A stretch of 64,000 bases of DNA, from contig JAHBXD010000004.1 in NCBI GenBank assembly GCA_019636695.1, positions 248,001 through 312,000 of the forward strand, written 5' to 3'. Under the pieces are notes generated by a model. That model was not told the origin of the DNA. It saw only the letters and a list, made by a program, of their open reading frames with translations, and searched no databases. Position numbers and translations under genes: made by a program. Shown here one piece after another: positions 59,189 to 64,000 of the stretch; the first letter of the stretch is position 1, and every line of letters starts with the position of its first letter. The stretch comes from Phycisphaeraceae bacterium. Its GTDB lineage: Bacteria; Planctomycetota; Phycisphaerae; Phycisphaerales; UBA1924.

Positions 59189-61297
59189 TCACCCCCCGGC
59201 GCGAATGGCCGTCGCCAGCCCGCGCAGTACTTCCGCGACGCTCCATGCCTGCGATTGACAGCCGCGCGGTCTCTGCGGCTCGTCGCCGTCAAAAACCTCC
59301 GGAAGCATGCCGACATACCGCTCGTCAAGCTCGTCAACGAGCGTCTGAATTGCCCGACGGCCCTCATTGGCGCCCTTGGCCCCGTCGATCCGCACCAACG
59401 CGTCGACATACGCCCCGAGCAACCACGGCCACACCGTCCCGTTGTGATACGCCTCGTCACGTTGACGCAGCGGACCCTCAAATCGGCCGTGATATCCCGG
59501 GTCTCGCGGCGAAAGTGAACGCAACCCGTGCGGCGTTAGCAGATGCTCGCGAACTACCGCCACCACCGAGCGCTGCTGCACGGGCGTCAGCGCCGAGTTC
59601 GGCAGACTGACCGCGAACAGTTGATTCGGACGGACCTCGGGCGAACCGACCCACGCACCGGAATCGCGCCCGGGTTCGAGGCGGTCAAACAGACACCCCT
59701 CGCGTTCATTCCAGAAGAGTGTCTGAAGGCTGCGACCCGCCGCGGCGGCAATGGCCCGCCATTCCGCCGTGTGTCCGGAATGGATGGACTGCATCGCTTC
59801 GGCCAGGCTGAGCAGTCCGCTGTACCACAGGGCGTTCACCTCGATGCATTTGCCCGGGCGCGGTGTGAAGCTGACGCTATCGCGCTTGGCGTCCATCCAG
59901 GTAAGTTGGGTCGTGCGGTCACCCGCGCGGATCAGCCCGTCCGAACCGTCGAGGCCGATGCCGAAATCGGTACCCCGGCAATAGGCCTCGATGACTTCTT
60001 CGCAGGCCTGCCCGATTGTTCCCGACCAGATGCCCTCGTCTCCTGAGGCCTTCGCATACGCGCACGCAGCGTGTACGAACCACAACGAGGCGTCTACGGT
60101 GTTGTAATACGCGCTGCCGTCGCGGTCGTCGAAACGGTTGGGAATGATGCCGTTGCGCCGGTTGGCCGCAAAAACTTCGAGCACCTTTCGGGCCTCTTCA
60201 AACCGCTGGGTCGTCAGGAAAAGCCCGGGAAGGGCGATCATCGTGTCTCGCCCCCAGTCGGCAAACCACGGATATCCGGCGATCACGCTCACTCCGGCAT
60301 CGGCGTGACCCCCGTTGCCCGCGGCGACGGCTCGGCCCCGACGCACGACGAAAGCATCGCTTGCACGAACCAGTGCGGCGAGGGATTGCTGATCCTGTAC
60401 CGGCAGACGATCGCCGCCGCAGGCGACAATCGTCTTTCGTGTCAGTTCGGCCATGCGTCGATCGCGCATGCCGGCGTCGTCTTCGACAGCCCCGACCGGC
60501 ATGGCATCGATCGAGGCATGCACGGTCAAAACACTCGTCCCACCGGCGGGCACCGTCGTCCAGTTGAATGCGCCAGGGCAGTACAGGTCTTCGACGTGGT
60601 CCTGCCCGCGATCAGCCTCCCACCAGTACGTCAGGTTGCGCCACCAACACGGCTCGGGGGTAAAGCCCGCTTCCGGTGAGTGCATGTGCAGCCCCAGGTG
60701 CCGGTCGGTCACCACGCAGCCGTTGGGAAGACTGCGAAGCCGGAAACGAGGGGCGTTCGCCTCGTGCAGCAGCTCGTGAAAATCACCAAGCCGGATCAGC
60801 GGCCGAAGTTCGAGCCGCAGCGGCACCCCATGTCCGCGGGCGGCATACCGCACAGCGATCGCATTACGCCCTTCGAACAGGTACACCATGCGCTCCAGCG
60901 AAACTTCGCCGAAGGCGGTTTCAAAAACATATCGCCACCGGCATCCGAAATACCCCCGCTCAAAGCGCACCAGGTTCGGGTGCGTCCGAGGTTGCTCGGC
61001 CACACCCGTAAAGTGCAGCGGTGTGAGCGAGACGACGTCGGCGGTCGGAGAACCCGCGTCAATGACCAATCGTTCGTCAAAGGTTGTCAGCGCGTTGATG
61101 CGGTCGATCGGCGGGTGCATCGATGCGATCAGCAGGCCGTGATACCGGCGCGTCGGCGTGCCGAGCACGGTGCCCATGCTGAAGCCGCCCAGGCCGTTGG
61201 TCAGCAGCCATTCCGTTTCAAGCGCCGTCTGACGAAGCGCCTCCCCCTCGCGACGAAAAAGGGCGGTCGCGCGATCGGCAGCAGCGGCAAGCGTCAT
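59189..61297 (-). CDS. Amylo-alpha-1,6-glucosidase (glycogen debranching type)
   Basis: 702 residues. The N-terminal GDE_N_bis-like beta-domain starts ETEWLLTNGLGGFSMGTVLG and includes TPTRRYHGLLIAS. The C-terminal (alpha/alpha)6 domain has AGYPWFADWGRDTMIALPGL, FDDRDGSAYYNTVDASLWF, LTWMDAKRDSVSFTPRPGK, EVNALWYSGL and DEAYHNGTVWPWLLGAY, typical of GDE_C with its acidic catalytic residues. It removes alpha-1,6 branches from glycogen-like glucan. ATG 61295-61297 with AAGGAG 9 nt upstream; the longer frame is leader. Confidence 0.92.
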   Translation of the reverse strand: MTLAAAADRATALFRREGEALRQTALETEWLLTNGLGGFSMGTVLGTPTRRYHGLLIASMHPPIDRINALTTFDERLVIDAGSPTADVVSLTPLHFTGVAEQPRTHPNLVRFERGYFGCRWRYVFETAFGEVSLERMVYLFEGRNAIAVRYAARGHGVPLRLELRPLIRLGDFHELLHEANAPRFRLRSLPNGCVVTDRHLGLHMHSPEAGFTPEPCWWRNLTYWWEADRGQDHVEDLYCPGAFNWTTVPAGGTSVLTVHASIDAMPVGAVEDDAGMRDRRMAELTRKTIVACGGDRLPVQDQQSLAALVRASDAFVVRRGRAVAAGNGGHADAGVSVIAGYPWFADWGRDTMIALPGLFLTTQRFEEARKVLEVFAANRRNGIIPNRFDDRDGSAYYNTVDASLWFVHAACAYAKASGDEGIWSGTIGQACEEVIEAYCRGTDFGIGLDGSDGLIRAGDRTTQLTWMDAKRDSVSFTPRPGKCIEVNALWYSGLLSLAEAMQSIHSGHTAEWRAIAAAAGRSLQTLFWNEREGCLFDRLEPGRDSGAWVGSPEVRPNQLFAVSLPNSALTPVQQRSVVAVVREHLLTPHGLRSLSPRDPGYHGRFEGPLRQRDEAYHNGTVWPWLLGAYVDALVRIDGAKGANEGRRAIQTLVDELDERYVGMLPEVFDGDEPQRPRGCQSQAWSVAEVLRGLATAIRAGG

Positions 61298-61432
61298 CGA
61301 GAACGTCTCCTTCCACACCGGCAGTCTTCGTCGGCGGGTCCATCCCCCCGCCAGCAACCCCGGCCCGACCTCGCGCACGCGCACGAAGAGCCGATCAAGG
61401 CGTCCTCACCAAAGCACCATTCATCGGTCCCG

Positions 61433-62332
61433 TCAAGCCCCAGGCGTCAAACGGCAGCCCACAACAGCAATTCCCCGTAGTCTGCCCTTCCACTCCCCGA
61501 GCACGAACATGGTGCTCCCGCTCCCGCTCAGATGCACACGCCGACCCGTCGCCTGTCCCACACGCTCCAGATCTGCCGCAAGTCGCGGCTCAACACGACA
61601 CGCTGGTTCCAGCAGGTCATTGCGGAGTAAATCCTCCGCAATAGAGCCTGATACGGCATCGGCATGCATACCTGCCACGTCGAGCCTGGGTGAAAGGTGC
61701 CCCAGTTCGTCGAAAGCGCGATAAACCGCAGGCGTGGCGCACCCATACGGCGGGATGAACACCGTGAGGGCATCGCGTGAACCAGCGATTCTCTCGACTT
61801 CGTCGCCGAACCCACGCACCAGCGCCGGCCGGGGAGGGACACCGGTCAACTGCGATACATCGTCATCGAGGAAGTACGCGACGTCGCTCCCGAGCCGCTG
61901 GCCGATCATGCGGAGTTCGGGCATCGAGAGCCCGAGGCTCAGCCGTGTATTTGCCAGCAGCAGTGCTCCCGCGGCGTTGCTCGACCCTCCCCCGAGTCCG
62001 CCCCCGACGGGTATGCGCTTGCGCAACGTCAGCTTGCCATGTACCGGGCGGCCTATGGCCTCTCCGAGCGCATGCATTGCGCGAATGGTCAGGTCACGCT
62101 CCGGAGGCCAGTCCATGGGCGTCGGACGCGGCGCATCGGTCGCCCAGGCAAGGTCCAACTCCAATCGGCTCGCTCCGTCAGGGTCAAAATCGAGATCATC
62201 CGCGAGGTCGATCGCATGCATCCATGATTCGATCGGGTGCCACCCGGCTTGCGCAGAGGCGGCAGGCTCGGGCGGGCCGACCCACAACGCCAGGTTGATC
62301 TTGGCGTACGTCTTCACGCACTGCTTCCTCAT
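61433..62332 (-). CDS. ispE: 4-diphosphocytidyl-2-C-methyl-D-erythritol kinase
   Basis: 299 residues. GHMP kinase of the MEP isoprenoid pathway. TYAKINLALWVG at the start, the phosphate loop PVGGGLGGGSSNAAGALLL near residue 107, and the closing RRVHLSGSGSTMFVLGE. ATG 62330-62332 is annotated; a GTG at 62315-62317 (VKTYAKINLAL) preceded by GAGGAAG is an equally good start. A 6-bp hairpin CCCGGC / GCCGGG sits at 62333-62349 between this and the divergent NIF3 gene. Confidence 0.93.
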   Translation of the reverse strand: MRKQCVKTYAKINLALWVGPPEPAASAQAGWHPIESWMHAIDLADDLDFDPDGASRLELDLAWATDAPRPTPMDWPPERDLTIRAMHALGEAIGRPVHGKLTLRKRIPVGGGLGGGSSNAAGALLLANTRLSLGLSMPELRMIGQRLGSDVAYFLDDDVSQLTGVPPRPALVRGFGDEVERIAGSRDALTVFIPPYGCATPAVYRAFDELGHLSPRLDVAGMHADAVSGSIAEDLLRNDLLEPACRVEPRLAADLERVGQATGRRVHLSGSGSTMFVLGEWKGRLRGIAVVGCRLTPGA

Positions 62333-62382
62333 CCCGGCTTCATGCCGGGGTGCTCAAACGTACCATGCCTGTGGAGGCTCCC

Positions 62383-63522
62383 ATGATTGTCAAGGATCTG
62401 ATCGCCGCGATTGAACGAATCGCCCCCCCCGAACACGCCGAGCCTTGGGACAAGGTCGGGCTTCAGGTCGGTTCGCTCGATGCCGAACTCGATGGCCCGG
62501 TCGTCCTGACGATCGACCTTACCGAGAAGGTCATGGACGAAGCGATCCAGAAATCCGCCCGCATGATCGTCGCCTATCACCCGCCGATCTGGGATCCGCT
62601 CGACAGAATCACCGACGAGACCGCTAAAGGCAGAATTCTGCTTAGAGCGATTGAACATCGCATGGGCATCTATACGCCTCATACCGGGCTTGATGCCACA
62701 CCCGGTGGGCTGACCGACTGGCTCTGCGAGGGGTTGAGCGGCTCAGAGACCCCCGGCAAGATCCACGGAGATTGCCGCGCACTTCAGGCCGCGACTTCCG
62801 GAGCCGAGCAGGTCAAGATCGTGACGTTTGTTCCAACCGAAGCCCTTGAACGTGTCCGGAATGCCTTGGGCACCGCAGGGGCGGGCCGAATCGGGAACTA
62901 CACGCTCTGCACCTTTGCAACCCCGGGAACAGGGACTTTCCTTGGAAACACCCAGTCCTCTCCCGCGGTCGGAGCACCCGGACGCTTGGAAATGGTTTCC
63001 GAGCATCGCATCGAGATGATCTGCCCCAGGGCGAACCTGGCGCTGGCCCTTGAAACGCTGCGCCAGTTTCACCCCTACGAAGAACCTGCGATCGATGTCT
63101 ACCCGCTTGAACCGCAACCTCGACGCCGGGCCGGGTCGGGCCGACGCTTGATGCTCGACCAACCCGCCACGCTCTTTGAACTTGCCGAGCGTCTCCGCCG
63201 CCACCTGCCTCGCAGCAGACTGCGTGCGGCCTTGGTCGGTGACGACAGGCCGTTTTCAGCGATTGGGGTTGTCCCTGGCGCTGGGGAAAGCCTTGCGCCG
63301 CTTGCCCGGCGCGAAGGATGCGAGGTTTTTGTCACCGGCGAAATGCGCCACCAGAAGGTTCTGGAGTGTCTGAACACAGGTCTGAGCGTGTTGCTCGCCG
63401 GGCACACCAACACGGAGCGCGGCTATCTGCCTCGACTTGCCGAGCGCCTGCGCGAGGCGTTGCCGGGGCTTGTGACGCACGTCAGCAATGCCGACCAAGA
63501 CATCCTGTTTGTCATCAACTGA
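62383..63522 (+). CDS. NIF3/YqfO-family dinuclear metal-centre protein
   Basis: 379 residues. MIVKDLIAAIERIAPPEHAEPWDKVGLQVG opens the fold. Metal ligands appear in VAYHPPIWDPLDRI, YTPHTGLDA and the C-terminal FVTGEMRHQKVLE and LLAGHTNTERGYLP. A PII/CutA1-like insert lies in the middle (VKIVTFVPTEALERVRNALG to FHPYEEPAIDVYPLE), as in YqfO. Often annotated as GTP cyclohydrolase 1 type 2, but the real reaction is uncertain. ATG 62383 has GGAGG 5 nt upstream. Convergent with the next gene, stops 2 nt apart. Confidence 0.92.
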   Translation: MIVKDLIAAIERIAPPEHAEPWDKVGLQVGSLDAELDGPVVLTIDLTEKVMDEAIQKSARMIVAYHPPIWDPLDRITDETAKGRILLRAIEHRMGIYTPHTGLDATPGGLTDWLCEGLSGSETPGKIHGDCRALQAATSGAEQVKIVTFVPTEALERVRNALGTAGAGRIGNYTLCTFATPGTGTFLGNTQSSPAVGAPGRLEMVSEHRIEMICPRANLALALETLRQFHPYEEPAIDVYPLEPQPRRRAGSGRRLMLDQPATLFELAERLRRHLPRSRLRAALVGDDRPFSAIGVVPGAGESLAPLARREGCEVFVTGEMRHQKVLECLNTGLSVLLAGHTNTERGYLPRLAERLREALPGLVTHVSNADQDILFVIN

Positions 63523-63524
63523 AC

Positions 63525-63893
63525 TTATGCCGCTTCGGCCAGGCGTCCAGGGTTCGCGAGGGCCTCGGTGAGGCGCTGGGCAACCACGTCCGGGGTAAAC
63601 CCTGGGCGCACGACGGCGTTCGCGACTGAGGCGACCGCCGCGGACCTGACGCGATCAGAAGCAAGCGCGAGGATGACGACCTTGGGGTTCCGCCTGCGGA
63701 CGCTCTGGGCGTAGGCGACCGCTTCGGGAAGGATGTCGTTCAGGACAACGATATCCGGAATCCACTCAGCGAGGGCGGCTCGTGCGTCGGCGACGGTCGA
63801 GGCTTCCTCAATGTCGAGATAGCCGAGTTGGGCGACGACTGAGGCGACGGTCTTTCGGTTCTGGGGGTTGTGGTCGAGGATCATGGTGCGCAT
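63525..63893 (-). CDS. Degenerate CheY-like receiver domain protein
   Basis: 122 residues, a stand-alone receiver fold: MILDHNPQNRKTVASVVAQLG, EASTVADARAALAEWIPD, VILALASD and the closing VVRPGFTPDVVAQRLTEAL. The phospho-acceptor strand reads PDIVVLNDILPE, placing Asn where the Asp normally stands with Asp next to it, and the conserved Lys before Pro is Arg (VRPGF). It may be phosphorylation-independent. ATG 63891-63893 with GGAG 8 nt upstream. The gene is complete. No kinase is visible before the window end. Confidence 0.8.
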   Translation of the reverse strand: MRTMILDHNPQNRKTVASVVAQLGYLDIEEASTVADARAALAEWIPDIVVLNDILPEAVAYAQSVRRRNPKVVILALASDRVRSAAVASVANAVVRPGFTPDVVAQRLTEALANPGRLAEAA

Positions 63894-64000
63894 GGCGAGG
63901 CTCCGTGAGGTTGGCACGGTGATCGGACCTTGCGCGGAGCGACTGAAGGGGGACGTGCGGACACGCCCCGAGAGTCGGGGGGAAGTTCTCGGGAATGCCC

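Overview
The window is high-GC bacterial chromosome, most likely from Planctomycetota, class Phycisphaerae. The main pointer is an 80-residue C-terminal domain made of two 40-residue dockerin-like EF-hand units and ending in Gly-Cys-Pro. It occurs on twelve predicted exported proteins here. From memory this matches what databases call the GC-type dockerin of Phycisphaerae; I could not check that. No rRNA, tRNA, CRISPR array, transposase or phage gene was recognised. Taxonomy and all functions come from reading the sequence only.

Layout. Positions 1-12.6 kb are mostly housekeeping and surface chemistry: a class II DAHP synthase cut by the window edge, a histone H1-like basic protein, a TauE/SafE permease, an HtpX protease, a two-domain exported protein, two sulfotransferases around a hexapeptide acyltransferase, purK-purE, ATP sulfurylase with a long leader, a solitary adenine methyltransferase and a small membrane protein. 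From 12.7 to 24.4 kb there is a 1369-residue exported PQQ-repeat protein overlapping a compact uvrC, a conserved small protein, a serine hydrolase with EF-hands, a metallo-beta-lactamase-fold hydrolase, a family 39-like membrane glycosyltransferase and lpdA.

From 24.4 to 56 kb lies the accessory core. Twelve exported proteins carry the GC-type dockerin: two of unknown fold, two SGNH hydrolases, an endonuclease/exonuclease/phosphatase-family protein, a choice-of-anchor R-like protein, a subtilisin with PA14, an HExxH protein, a BNR-repeat lipoprotein, a glucose/sorbosone dehydrogenase-like protein, an eight-repeat beta protein and a reprolysin-like metalloprotease. Among them sit a pair of amidohydrolases (one lacking its HxH metal motif), dnaN, transketolase, a TPR-sulfotransferase and an unrecognised protein with a palindrome in its divergent promoter. 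From 56.3 kb to the end the content is housekeeping again: GNAT, aat, an unknown protein, two small paralogous membrane proteins, a glycogen-debranching-type glucosidase, ispE, a NIF3-family protein and a degenerate receiver domain.

How it works together. ATP sulfurylase supplies APS, and the three sulfotransferases suggest sulfated surface material. No APS kinase or cohesin-like receptor is visible here. The dockerin-tagged hydrolases, proteases and binding proteins look like a secreted set sharing one C-terminal tag for surface display or complex assembly. That tag system is the most interesting unknown in the window. The tag units repeat at exactly 120 bp, and some copies are identical over 38-50 bp, which suggests duplication and gene conversion.
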